This document shows positions 1 through 8,104 of a stretch of 45,579 bases of DNA, piece after piece. The number at the start of each line of letters is the position of its first letter. Position 1 is the first letter of the stretch. The position numbers were made by a program, and so were the translations under genes. Source of the DNA: Verrucomicrobiota bacterium (GTDB lineage: Bacteria > Verrucomicrobiota > Verrucomicrobiia > Limisphaerales > UBA8199); NCBI GenBank assembly GCA_012517205.1, contig JAAYVL010000040.1, positions 1 to 45,579 of the forward strand, written 5' to 3'. Under the pieces are notes generated by a model. That model saw nothing but the letters and a program-made list of their open reading frames with translations, ran no database searches and had not been told where the DNA came from.

Positions 1-216
1 GCGCTTTGAGAGGGTATAAGGAGGGGGATTTCCGGGGAAACGCCCTTTGGCGGAGGGAGGGGGTATGGGGCTGCGGCTGGGCGGGCGGGTGGGGGGCGAG
101 GCTCTTTTTCCCGGTTCTACGAGCCAATGGGGGGTGCCGGCCTGTTGGTCTCCGTTGACAACTGTTGCCGGGCGAACCAGTCTTGAGCGGTGAGCATTGA
201 CGGAACAGGGCCTCGC

Positions 217-2325
217 ATGAGCGCCGTCAACCGGTTCTTGATTCGGTTGCCGCGGCTGTTGTCCAAGCGCCTGTGGGCCGTGCCGCTGGCTGGAGCCCTG
301 ATCCTGGGCATTGTCGGGCTGTGGGTGGTCAAACGGGTGGAAGAAACCACCCGCGGCGAGCTGGCGGCGCGCTTGCAGACGTTGCTGCAGGCGGACGTCA
401 ATGCCTTGCGTTTGTGGTTCACGGAGCGGCAGTATGCCGCCAAATCCTTTGCGTCGGATGCGCGCGTCGAAGCCGCAATTATGCAACTGGCGGCCCTGGC
501 GCAGGATCCCCGCGCCACGCCGCAGTCCCTGGCAGATTCCGCGCCGGCCCAAACCTTGCGGCACTACCTGCAGCCGCTTCTGGAGGCCCAGGAATACCTT
601 GGCTACGTCGTGGTGGCGCCGGACAAGCGCATCCTGGCCACCACCGGTCCCGAGGAAATCGGGGTCCGGGCGCCGACCGCTTACAACCTGTTCCTTAACA
701 AGGTGTTGGACGGGCAACTGGCCACCTCGCGTCCATTTGTCAGCCAGACCAACCTGAGCCGGCGGGTCGAGGGGCCGACCATGTTTGTGGCCGCCCCTAT
801 CAAGACCACCAACGACGTCGTGGCCGCCGTCCTGGGCCTGCGCATGCGGCCGGAGAAGGAGTTCACCAGCATCTTTTCCGTCGCGCAGATCGGCCAGACC
901 GGGGAAGCCTATGCCTTTGACCGCAGCGGCCTGATGCTCACGGCGACCCGCTTTGATCAGTCGCTCAAGACGCTGGGGCTCATCCCGCCGGGGCGCACCA
1001 ACACCGCCATCCTGAACCTGAAGCTGCTGGATCCCGAGGGGGAATTGCACCCGGGCGTTCCGCACCCCAAGCCGCGCAGCCAACTGCATCTCACCCGCAT
1101 GGCCGCCTCCGCCACGATGGGAAACAATGATTTCGACGTGCGCGGCTATCGCAACTACCGCGGGTTGAAGGTGATCGGCGCCTGGGCCTGGCTGCGGGAT
1201 TGCGGCATGGGGGTGGCCGCCGAGCAGTCGCTGGATGAGGCGTTCCAGACGCTCTACGTTTTGCGGCGCGTTTTCCTGGTGCTCTTTGGGCTGCTCCTGG
1301 CCAGCGGCGGCGCCATTTTTGGCTTCACGCTGCTGGTCGAACACCTCCAGGCCGCCGGGCGAAAGGATGCGCTTACCGCCCGCCGGCTGGGCCAGTACGT
1401 GCTGATGCAGGAGATTGGACGCGGCGCCAACGGCATGGTTTACCGCGCCCGCCATTCGCTCTTGCGCCGCCCGGTCGCCATCAAGCTGCTCAACCCCGAT
1501 CAGACCAACGAAACCAACTCCGCCCGCTTCGAACACGAGGCGCAGATGACCAGCCAGCTAACCCATCCGAATACCGTCGCCATTTATGACTACGGGCGCA
1601 CCCCGGAGGGGTTGTTCTATTTCGCCATGGAGTACCTGGGCGGCATTGACCTGGACCAGTTGGTGCGCCGGTTCGGGGCGCAACCCGAGGGACGGGTCAT
1701 TCACATCCTGCGCCAGGCCTGCGGCTCGCTGGCCGAGGCGCACCGCATCGGCCTGATCCATCGCGACGTCAAGCCCGCCAACATCATTCTGACCCGGCGC
1801 GGCGGCGTTTGCGACCTGGTCAAGGTGCTCGACTTCGGGCTGGTGGCGGCCGCGCATCCGGGAGCGGCGTTCGGCCCGGCGCCCCGGGATATCGTGGGCA
1901 CGCCGCATTTCATGTCGCCGGAGGCGGTCGAAAAACCGGAGAGCGCAACGATCCAGAGCGACCTTTATTCGCTGGGCGCGGTTGGCTATTGGCTGCTTAC
2001 CGGCAAGACGCTCTTTGATTCCGACACCGTCGAGGGGTTGTTCAGCCGGCAGGTTTCAAGCCCGCCTCCGCCCCCGGCCGAGCGGCTGGGCCAGCCCGTC
2101 TCGGCGGACCTGGCTGAACTTCTCCTGCGCTGCCTTGCCAAGCAGGCCGCGCAGCGCCCCGCCAGCGCGGAGGCCCTGGATCAGGCTCTGGCGGCGTGCG
2201 CGTCGGCGGGAACCTGGACCGGGCGCGACGCCGAACAGTGGTGGATGCAGCACCTGGCAGACATTGAAACCCTGCCCGCCACGGTCATGTCGGAAAAGAC
2301 CCTGGTGATCGCGCCGCGTTCCTGA
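217..2325 (+). CDS. Membrane Ser/Thr protein kinase with extracytoplasmic Cache-like sensor
   Basis: About 702 residues. A short N-terminal tail leads to TM1 (about residues 22-45), then a roughly 300-residue extracytoplasmic region with Cache-like features (a VVVAPDKRILATT stretch and a GEAYAFDRSG stretch), TM2 (about 349-376) and a C-terminal Hanks-type kinase. Kinase motifs are all visible: glycine loop GRGANGMVY (about 400), VAIK lysine (about 423), HRDVKPAN catalytic loop (Asp about 517), DFG (about 539) and an SPE in the activation segment. The protein therefore should sense a periplasmic ligand and phosphorylate cytoplasmic Ser/Thr targets. I chose ATG 217 because AGGG lies 8 bases upstream; an in-frame GTG at 190 is possible. 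It converges on the hydrogenase operon with a 35-base gap. Ligand and substrates are unknown; a role in controlling the neighbouring operon is only positional inference. Confidence 0.88.
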   Translation: MSAVNRFLIRLPRLLSKRLWAVPLAGALILGIVGLWVVKRVEETTRGELAARLQTLLQADVNALRLWFTERQYAAKSFASDARVEAAIMQLAALAQDPRATPQSLADSAPAQTLRHYLQPLLEAQEYLGYVVVAPDKRILATTGPEEIGVRAPTAYNLFLNKVLDGQLATSRPFVSQTNLSRRVEGPTMFVAAPIKTTNDVVAAVLGLRMRPEKEFTSIFSVAQIGQTGEAYAFDRSGLMLTATRFDQSLKTLGLIPPGRTNTAILNLKLLDPEGELHPGVPHPKPRSQLHLTRMAASATMGNNDFDVRGYRNYRGLKVIGAWAWLRDCGMGVAAEQSLDEAFQTLYVLRRVFLVLFGLLLASGGAIFGFTLLVEHLQAAGRKDALTARRLGQYVLMQEIGRGANGMVYRARHSLLRRPVAIKLLNPDQTNETNSARFEHEAQMTSQLTHPNTVAIYDYGRTPEGLFYFAMEYLGGIDLDQLVRRFGAQPEGRVIHILRQACGSLAEAHRIGLIHRDVKPANIILTRRGGVCDLVKVLDFGLVAAAHPGAAFGPAPRDIVGTPHFMSPEAVEKPESATIQSDLYSLGAVGYWLLTGKTLFDSDTVEGLFSRQVSSPPPPPAERLGQPVSADLAELLLRCLAKQAAQRPASAEALDQALAACASAGTWTGRDAEQWWMQHLADIETLPATVMSEKTLVIAPRS

Positions 2326-2360
2326 CCCTTCCCGGCAGGGGCAACCCGCGGCCGCGCGGC

Positions 2361-2879
2361 TTACGCCAGCGACCGAAGGGCCCGGCCCACCCGCTCCACG
2401 ATGGCGGGCAGGGCGGCCTGCAAAGCGGGGGACAAAGCGGTGCCGAGCGTGAAGGGGTCGGCGACTTCGATGGCAAAGATGCGGACCTGTTGCGGCATGG
2501 GCAGCCCCAGGTGCCGGCCCAGGGCAAGGGTTTCGCCAATGCCGACGAAGTGGGGCGTGCGCCCGGTGAGCTGCCGCAAGGCGGCGGCGTCCAGTTCATG
2601 CACGACGCCGGGCGCCACGCGGCCGGTCTGGATGGAGTCCACGAGCACGACCGTCTCATAGCCGCTGATAAAGTCCAGGAGCGCCAATCCCATCTCCATG
2701 GTCTCACGGACATCAATCGCCGGGCATCCGGCCAGCGTGGCCCGAAGCTGGCGAACCACGTAAAGGCCGACGCCGTCGTCGGTGAGGATGTCGTTCCCCA
2801 GCCCCAGCAGCAGGGTGCGCCGGGCCGGAGCGGATGACGGCTCCGGCGCGGCGGTCATTTCGGGCGCAAGCGGCAGCAT
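2361..2879 (-). CDS. [NiFe]-hydrogenase maturation endopeptidase (HyaD/HycI family, M52)
   Basis: A 172-residue protein of the peptidase family M52, which removes the C-terminal tail of the hydrogenase large subunit after nickel insertion. The sequence shows the family N-terminus GLGNDILTDDGVG, a central VVLVDSIQTG strand with the second acidic metal ligand, and a VHELDA histidine. The start at 2879 is supported by GGAGGTG 5-6 bases upstream; longer upstream reading frame has no support. It is the last gene of the minus-strand series and lies 67 bases after the large subunit gene, whose product carries the DPCxxCxxH cleavage motif. Other maturation genes (hypABCDEF) are not in this window. 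Confidence 0.9.
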   Translation of the reverse strand: MLPLAPEMTAAPEPSSAPARRTLLLGLGNDILTDDGVGLYVVRQLRATLAGCPAIDVRETMEMGLALLDFISGYETVVLVDSIQTGRVAPGVVHELDAAALRQLTGRTPHFVGIGETLALGRHLGLPMPQQVRIFAIEVADPFTLGTALSPALQAALPAIVERVGRALRSLA

Positions 2880-2946
2880 GACGCACCTCCGCAATCCGGA
2901 ATCCAGGATTCGCCGGCGGGCGGAACCTTGAACTCCGAAGAACGGG

Positions 2947-4476
2947 TTAGTCCTGCACGAGTTGTTCCACCAGGTTCCGCTGCCGGTCGTAAATGTTGAC
3001 GCGCAGCGGCAGATGGCCGGGGAGCGAGTGAGTGGCGCACCCGAGGCAGGGGTCATAGGCGCGGAAGGCCATTTCGACCTTGTTAAGGAGGCCCTCGGTG
3101 ACTTTGCCGTTTTTGATGAGGCCCTTGGCGGCGCGATCCACGCTCATGGCGATGCGCGCGGCGTTATTCTGGGTGGCCACAATCAGGTTGGCCATCGTGA
3201 TGCAGCCGCGTTCGTCAGTCCGGTAGTGGTGGAACAGCGTGCCGCGCGGGGCTTCCACCACGCCGAAGCCTTCTTTGGGGATGCTCGTGGGAACGCGCCG
3301 CACGTCCGGGTTGATGATGTCCGGATCGTTCACCAGTTCCTGCATGCGCTCGGCGGCATAGATCATCTCAATGGCGCGCGCGAGGTGGTTGGCCAGGGTG
3401 AAATGGACCGGCTTGCCGCCGAGGGTTTTGTAAAAGTCCTCGTAGGCGGCCTGGGCCTTGGGAGTGGCCATGCCATCGGAGGCATTCAAGCGCGCCAGCG
3501 GGGCCACGGCATAGATGCCGGTGTCGGGGCCTTCCACGAAATCCTTCCAGCCGCGCTGTTTGAGGTAGGTGAACTTCATGTAGCTCCAGGGCTCGACGTG
3601 TTCGGCGACATAATCGAGGTACTGCCGGGTCGGGAATTTGCAGATTTCCTTGCCGTTGCAGTCCACCACGCGGAGCTTGCCGTCATAGAAGTTGACGCGA
3701 TTCTGTTCGTCCACCATGCCCATATAGCAGGTCTTGTGGGTATAGGCGTCGCTGGTGACCATCTTCAAGTATTCGGGGTTCTCCAGGACGATTTGCTTGA
3801 GCACGGCGAGCGTCCATTCGGCAAACTCGACCGCGTCCCGGGCCAATTCCTTGAACCGGGGCAGGTCGGCCGGGTCCAGCGCCTTGCTGACGCCGCCGGG
3901 CAACCCCAGCACCGGGTGCACCACCTTGCCGCCGAAATAGGCGATGAGCTCGCGCACGCGGCGGCGGGAGGCAATGACTTTCTTGCCCGCCTCCAGCCCC
4001 ACCTTGCCGATCACGCCGACGATATTGCGTTCGGCCGGGGGGGCTTCCGGGCCGACGATGAAATCCGGCCCGCCCAGCACAAAGACGTGCAGGGCATGGT
4101 CTTCGAGAATGAAGGCGTTATAGACCAGCTCGCGAATCTTCCGGCCGGGCACGGTCGGCTCGACCTGGTAAAGATCGTCGAGGCATTTGGTCGAAGCCAT
4201 GTGGTGCGAGGTGGGGCAGACGCCGCAGATGCGGCTGGTAATTTGCGGCATGTCCTCGGCGGGGCGCCCGAGGCTGAAAACCTCGAAGCCGCGCAATTCG
4301 GGGACCTGCATATAGGCCCGCTCGACATCGCCTTTGTCGTTTAGAAAGATATCGATCTTGCCGTGGCCTTCGAGGCGCGTGATGGGCTCGATGGTGAAGC
4401 GGCGGCGGCCCATTTGATAGGCCGCGTTGGCGCGGGCGGCGCCCTGGTTGAATGTCTCTTTAACGGTTTGGTCCAT
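2947..4476 (-). CDS. mvhA: F420-non-reducing-type [NiFe]-hydrogenase large subunit (group 3c-like, MvhA)
   Basis: A 509-residue NiFe catalytic subunit. The N-terminal metal-binding motif is RICGVCPTSH and the C-terminal one is DPCLGCATH, giving the four cysteines that hold the Ni-Fe site. About 26 residues follow the final histidine, and these should be removed by the endopeptidase encoded next. The TRLEGHGKI start and overall length fit cytoplasmic group 3 enzymes; the MvhG and MvhD genes directly upstream point to group 3c, where the hydrogenase feeds electrons to HdrA. No signal peptide is seen, as expected for a cytoplasmic enzyme. AGAGAT precedes the ATG. Subgroup assignment rests mainly on neighbours and would need a phylogeny. 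Confidence 0.93.
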   Translation of the reverse strand: MDQTVKETFNQGAARANAAYQMGRRRFTIEPITRLEGHGKIDIFLNDKGDVERAYMQVPELRGFEVFSLGRPAEDMPQITSRICGVCPTSHHMASTKCLDDLYQVEPTVPGRKIRELVYNAFILEDHALHVFVLGGPDFIVGPEAPPAERNIVGVIGKVGLEAGKKVIASRRRVRELIAYFGGKVVHPVLGLPGGVSKALDPADLPRFKELARDAVEFAEWTLAVLKQIVLENPEYLKMVTSDAYTHKTCYMGMVDEQNRVNFYDGKLRVVDCNGKEICKFPTRQYLDYVAEHVEPWSYMKFTYLKQRGWKDFVEGPDTGIYAVAPLARLNASDGMATPKAQAAYEDFYKTLGGKPVHFTLANHLARAIEMIYAAERMQELVNDPDIINPDVRRVPTSIPKEGFGVVEAPRGTLFHHYRTDERGCITMANLIVATQNNAARIAMSVDRAAKGLIKNGKVTEGLLNKVEMAFRAYDPCLGCATHSLPGHLPLRVNIYDRQRNLVEQLVQD

Positions 4477-4487
4477 ATGGATCTCTT

Positions 4488-5462
4488 TTACTTTGAGGGG
4501 AGGGTGGCTTTGCGGCGCAACAGGCTCTTGGCCAGGCCGTACCGATAGAAGGTGCCCACCGGATCGGGGATGCCTTCAATTACTTTTTCGATTTCGCCCT
4601 CTTCTTTGGGGGCGATGTTGGAGCAGATCGAGGACAGGATTTTAAGGCCTTGATCGCGTACGCGGGAGGTGGGGCCGAAGCAGCCGGTGCATGGCATGCC
4701 GCCGACGGTGCAGGCCGCGTTGCAGCCGCTGCGGGTGGCGGGGCCCAGGCAAACGACGCCCTGGGCGAGGAAGCACAGGTTCGGGTCCATCAACGCCTGG
4801 TGGGGCCGTTTGAACTCGGTGAACGCGATATTGGCGGGCTTGGTGGCCTTGCGGGGGCACTCGTCGCACAACGCGATATCGGGCGCGATCACGCTTCCTT
4901 TGGGCGGCAGCCGGTTTTCCAGCAGGGCGGTCAGCGCCGTGCGGGTGACCCGCGGGGTGGGCGGACAGCCCGGCACGTAATAATCCACCTCGACCACCTG
5001 GTCGAGCGAGCGGACAACATGGTGCATGGCCGGCAGAGTCGGGGTGCGGCCCTGGTCGTCGGTGGTCACCTGAGGGCGGGTCTTTTGGGCGTTTGCCATG
5101 GTCGGGCCGCCCTCGTAATTGAACTGGAAGATTTGCTCGAGCGGAAACTGGTTGGCCAGCCCGGGAATGCCGCCGAGCTGCGCGCAGGCGCCATAGGCGA
5201 TCAGGTATTGGCTTTTGCGGCGCAACAGGTGGGCCATCTCCTCCTGTTCGGTGGAGCGGATGGCGCCGTTGAGCAGCGTGGCCACGATGGACTTGTCGGG
5301 CATGGCCTCGATGTCCTTGTATTTGAAATCCATCGCCACGGGCCAGAGCACGATGTCCACTTTTTCAACCACCCCGAGGATGTCCTCGGCGAGGTCCACG
5401 ACGGTTTCTTCGCAGCCTCCGCACGAGGCGCACCAGTAAAAGGCAATTTTGGGCTTAGGCAT
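4488..5462 (-). CDS. mvhG: [NiFe]-hydrogenase small subunit (MvhG-like)
   Basis: A 324-residue electron-transfer subunit. The start MPKPKIAFYWCASCGGCEE gives the CxxC of the proximal [4Fe-4S] cluster, completed by cysteines in GACAQLGG and PGCPPTP. The C-terminal third carries further cysteines (CDECPRK, CFLAQGVVCLGP, GCNAAC, CTGCFGP) for medial and distal clusters. No twin-arginine signal is present, so the enzyme is cytoplasmic. The ATG at 5462 overlaps the end of the MvhD gene by 8 bases, which implies translational coupling; reading frame upstream of this Met is out of family. The large subunit gene follows after 11 bases. In the Mvh scheme it passes electrons from the NiFe site to MvhD. 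Confidence 0.92.
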   Translation of the reverse strand: MPKPKIAFYWCASCGGCEETVVDLAEDILGVVEKVDIVLWPVAMDFKYKDIEAMPDKSIVATLLNGAIRSTEQEEMAHLLRRKSQYLIAYGACAQLGGIPGLANQFPLEQIFQFNYEGGPTMANAQKTRPQVTTDDQGRTPTLPAMHHVVRSLDQVVEVDYYVPGCPPTPRVTRTALTALLENRLPPKGSVIAPDIALCDECPRKATKPANIAFTEFKRPHQALMDPNLCFLAQGVVCLGPATRSGCNAACTVGGMPCTGCFGPTSRVRDQGLKILSSICSNIAPKEEGEIEKVIEGIPDPVGTFYRYGLAKSLLRRKATLPSK

Positions 5463-6021
5463 GAGCAGTCTCCAGAGTTTGAGGTTTGCCACCATGTTCC
5501 GGGCAGGCGCTGCCGGTGGCGGCTTCCCGGGCGGCGACGTGTTCGGCGAAGTGTTCCATTTCCCGGTCCCACTCGTCGAACTTTTGCGGGAGGCCCAGCG
5601 GGCCAAGCTGGGTGAGGGTTTCGGTCATCTCGTTGATGACGCGTTTGACTTTTTCGCCCTCGGCGGCGGAAATCCATTCCAGCCGCAGGCGTTCGGGCTC
5701 GATTCCCATGTCGGCGATCATGCGTTTGAGCATCTGGTAGCGGCGGAGGCATTTGTAGTTGCCTTCGACGTAGTGGCAATCATTGGGATGGCAGCCGCCG
5801 ATGAGCACGCCATCGGCGCCTTTGGCCAGCGCCTCAACGATGAACTGCGGATCCACCCGGCCCGAGCACATCAGCCGAATCACCCGCGCGTTGGCCGCAT
5901 GTTTCATGCGGGACACGCCGGCCAGATCGGCCGCGGTGTAGGTGCACCAGTTGCAAAAGAAGGCCACAATGCGTGGCGTCCAGGTTTCTCCAGAAGCGGA
6001 GGGTTTGGTTTGGTTCGTCAT
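5455..6021 (-). CDS. mvhD: MvhD [2Fe-2S] subunit linking hydrogenase to HdrA
   Basis: A 188-residue MvhD/DUF-type protein. The family core is visible: FFCNWCTY, LMCSGRV, GCHPNDCHY and YKCLRR, which together supply the cysteines for one [2Fe-2S] cluster. In methanogens MvhD is the physical bridge between the MvhAG hydrogenase and HdrA. The C-terminal 50 residues are charged and longer than the shortest homologues. ATG 6021 has AAAGGA about 9 bases upstream. It lies 25 bases after hdrA and overlaps mvhG by 8 bases, so the three genes hdrA-mvhD-mvhG are in the order expected for one complex. Confidence 0.93.
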   Translation of the reverse strand: MTNQTKPSASGETWTPRIVAFFCNWCTYTAADLAGVSRMKHAANARVIRLMCSGRVDPQFIVEALAKGADGVLIGGCHPNDCHYVEGNYKCLRRYQMLKRMIADMGIEPERLRLEWISAAEGEKVKRVINEMTETLTQLGPLGLPQKFDEWDREMEHFAEHVAAREAATGSACPEHGGKPQTLETAHA

Positions 6022-6046
6022 TTTTTAATCCTTTCTCGGCGGGCGG

Positions 6047-8089
6047 TTAAACCGGAACCGGCGCCAGCACGCCGTCAATTTCACTGAAGATTTCTTCGTC
6101 TTCGAACAGGTTTTGCACAATTGAGCCGCTCGGGCACGCCGCGACGCAGGTGCCGCAGCCCTTGCAGAGCGCCTCGTTGATGATGGCTTTCTTGCGCTCC
6201 TCGTCAAAGGTGATGGCCGTGTAGGGGCACAGCGGGATGCAGGATTTGCAGCCGCTGCACTCGTCGGCCAGGATGTAGGCGGTGTTGGGCTCCTGCTCGA
6301 CGTGGCCTTTGTCAATCAGCGCGAACGCCTCGGAGGCCGCGGCGCCGGCCTGGGCCACGGAATCGGGGATGTCTTTGGGCCCCTGGCAGCAACCGGCGAG
6401 GAAGATGCCATCGGTGAAGGTGTTGACGGGGGCCAGTTTCGGGTGCCGCTCCAAAAACCAGCCTTCGCTGCTGCAGCTCAGGTTAAACTGGCGGCGCAGG
6501 TTTTCGGAATCCGGCTGCGGCTCCAGCCCCACCCCCAGCACGACCATGTCCACCGGGATCTTGAGAATCTTATTGGTCAGCGTGTCCTCCGCCTGGACGA
6601 CCAGGCGGCCGGTGGCGCCGTTGTTCGGGTCGGGGTAAACATCCGCCACCTTGCCCCGGATCAGGTGCATCCCTTCCTCGGCAATCCGGTTGTAGAACTC
6701 CTCCATGCTCTTGCCGGGCGTCCGCATATCAATGTAGAAGTTATACACCTCGGCGTTGGTGTGCTCCTTGATGAGGTGCGCCAGTTTGAGGGAGTAAAGG
6801 CAGCAAACCCGCGAGCACCAGCGGTTGGTGTTTTCGTCACGCGAGCCGACGCAGTGGACGATCGCCACTTTTTTGGGCCGCTGGCCATTCCGCATGATGA
6901 GTTCGCCCTCGGTGGGGCCGGAGGCGTTGATGATCCGTTCGATTTCCAGGGCGTTATAGACGTTGGGATAGACGCCGTAGCCATAGAAGGGGGTGCGTTT
7001 GGCGTCAAATATCTGGAAGCCCGTAGCCATGATGATGGTGCCCACCGTGATGTTTTTGAATTCCTCGGTCTGCTTGAAGTCAATCGCTTTGCGATCGCCG
7101 CAGGCCTGGACGCAGGTCTTTTTGCATTTGTCCGAGACGGTATGGGTGCCGTCGGGATTCTTGCCGCGCTTGAAGTTGAGGCAGACCTCGGGGTCAATCA
7201 TCACCACGGGCGGAATGGCCTGCGCAAACGGGAGGAATACCGGCTTGCGCTTGCCCAGGCCGAGATTGAACTTGTCGGGGAACTTCGGCTCTTTGAAGAC
7301 GCAGGCATCCACGCATTCCTGGCAGCCGGTGCAGAGGTCTTCGAGAATGTAGCGCGGCTTGCGCCGGACGGTAATGTTGAAATTGCCGACATAGCCGTCC
7401 ACCTTGGCCACTTCCGAGTAGGTCCAGAGATGGATGTTGGGGTGCGAGCCTACGGCGGCCATCTTGGGCGACAGCACGCACATGGCGCAGTCCAGGGTGG
7501 GAAAGGTCTTGTCGAACATGGCCATGTGGCCGCCAATGGTCGCCTCTTTGTCCACCAGATAGACCATCTTGCCCGCATTGGCCAGGGTAAGCGCGGCGTG
7601 GATGCCGGCGATGCCGCCGCCAACGATCAGGACATTGGGGTTGACCGGGACCTTTTTCACTTCGAGCGGTTTATGGTGCGGAACGCGCTGGATGGCGGCG
7701 CGCGCCAGGGCCATAGCCTTGCGGGTGGCCTCGGTCCGATCGGTATGCACCCAGGAATTATGCTCCCGGGTGTTGACCATCTGGACATAGAACGGGTTGA
7801 GCCCGGCGGCTTCCGTGGCTTTGCGGAAGGTGAGTTCGTGCAACAGCGGCGAGCAGGCCTCGACCACAATGCGGTTTAGCCGGTGCTCGCGGATGTCCTG
7901 CTGGATCAACTCCTGCCCCGGATCGGAGCACATATATTTGTAATTCCGCGAAATAGCTACGTTGGGCAAGGTGGCGACGTATTTGGCGACCGCCTCGACG
8001 TCCACCATGCCGGCGATATTCGTGCCGCAATGGCAGATATAATAGCCGATGCGAATGGGTTCGTTCTTCTTCGGTACAATGGGTTTCAT
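6047..8089 (-). CDS. hdrA: Heterodisulfide reductase subunit A (HdrA), bifurcating flavoprotein
   Basis: A 680-residue full-length HdrA. In order: an N-terminal Fe-S domain (CHCG at residues 19-22 and a MCSDPG cysteine), a thioredoxin-reductase-like FAD domain (VGGGIAGIHAA near 157 and a second nucleotide-binding part), an inserted ferredoxin domain (CTGCQECVDAC near 252), and two C-terminal [4Fe-4S] motifs (CSGCKSCIPLCP and CKGCGTCVAACP). The conserved LDCAMCVLSPKM stretch is present. The second cluster of the inserted ferredoxin has unusual cysteine spacing (about residues 301-335; see findings). HdrA is the flavin-based bifurcation site that splits electrons between ferredoxin and a high-potential acceptor. 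It sits 15 bases after the HdrD-like gene. The start has only a weak ribosome binding site. Confidence 0.95.
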   Translation of the reverse strand: MKPIVPKKNEPIRIGYYICHCGTNIAGMVDVEAVAKYVATLPNVAISRNYKYMCSDPGQELIQQDIREHRLNRIVVEACSPLLHELTFRKATEAAGLNPFYVQMVNTREHNSWVHTDRTEATRKAMALARAAIQRVPHHKPLEVKKVPVNPNVLIVGGGIAGIHAALTLANAGKMVYLVDKEATIGGHMAMFDKTFPTLDCAMCVLSPKMAAVGSHPNIHLWTYSEVAKVDGYVGNFNITVRRKPRYILEDLCTGCQECVDACVFKEPKFPDKFNLGLGKRKPVFLPFAQAIPPVVMIDPEVCLNFKRGKNPDGTHTVSDKCKKTCVQACGDRKAIDFKQTEEFKNITVGTIIMATGFQIFDAKRTPFYGYGVYPNVYNALEIERIINASGPTEGELIMRNGQRPKKVAIVHCVGSRDENTNRWCSRVCCLYSLKLAHLIKEHTNAEVYNFYIDMRTPGKSMEEFYNRIAEEGMHLIRGKVADVYPDPNNGATGRLVVQAEDTLTNKILKIPVDMVVLGVGLEPQPDSENLRRQFNLSCSSEGWFLERHPKLAPVNTFTDGIFLAGCCQGPKDIPDSVAQAGAAASEAFALIDKGHVEQEPNTAYILADECSGCKSCIPLCPYTAITFDEERKKAIINEALCKGCGTCVAACPSGSIVQNLFEDEEIFSEIDGVLAPVPV

Positions 8090-8104
8090 AAAATGCTAAG
8101 CTTT

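Noticed and set aside
1..216. Possible gene upstream of the kinase
   Set aside because: Only short purine-rich sequence with no credible coding frame on either strand.
2962..4344. Long plus-strand reading frame of 460 codons opposite the hydrogenase large subunit
   Set aside because: It is the antisense shadow of mvhA; composition is His/Gly/Ala-rich without family motifs, while the minus strand gives a complete NiFe subunit.
6302..7879. 525-codon plus-strand frame opposite hdrA
   Set aside because: Antisense shadow of a GC-rich gene; all Fe-S and FAD motifs are on the minus strand.
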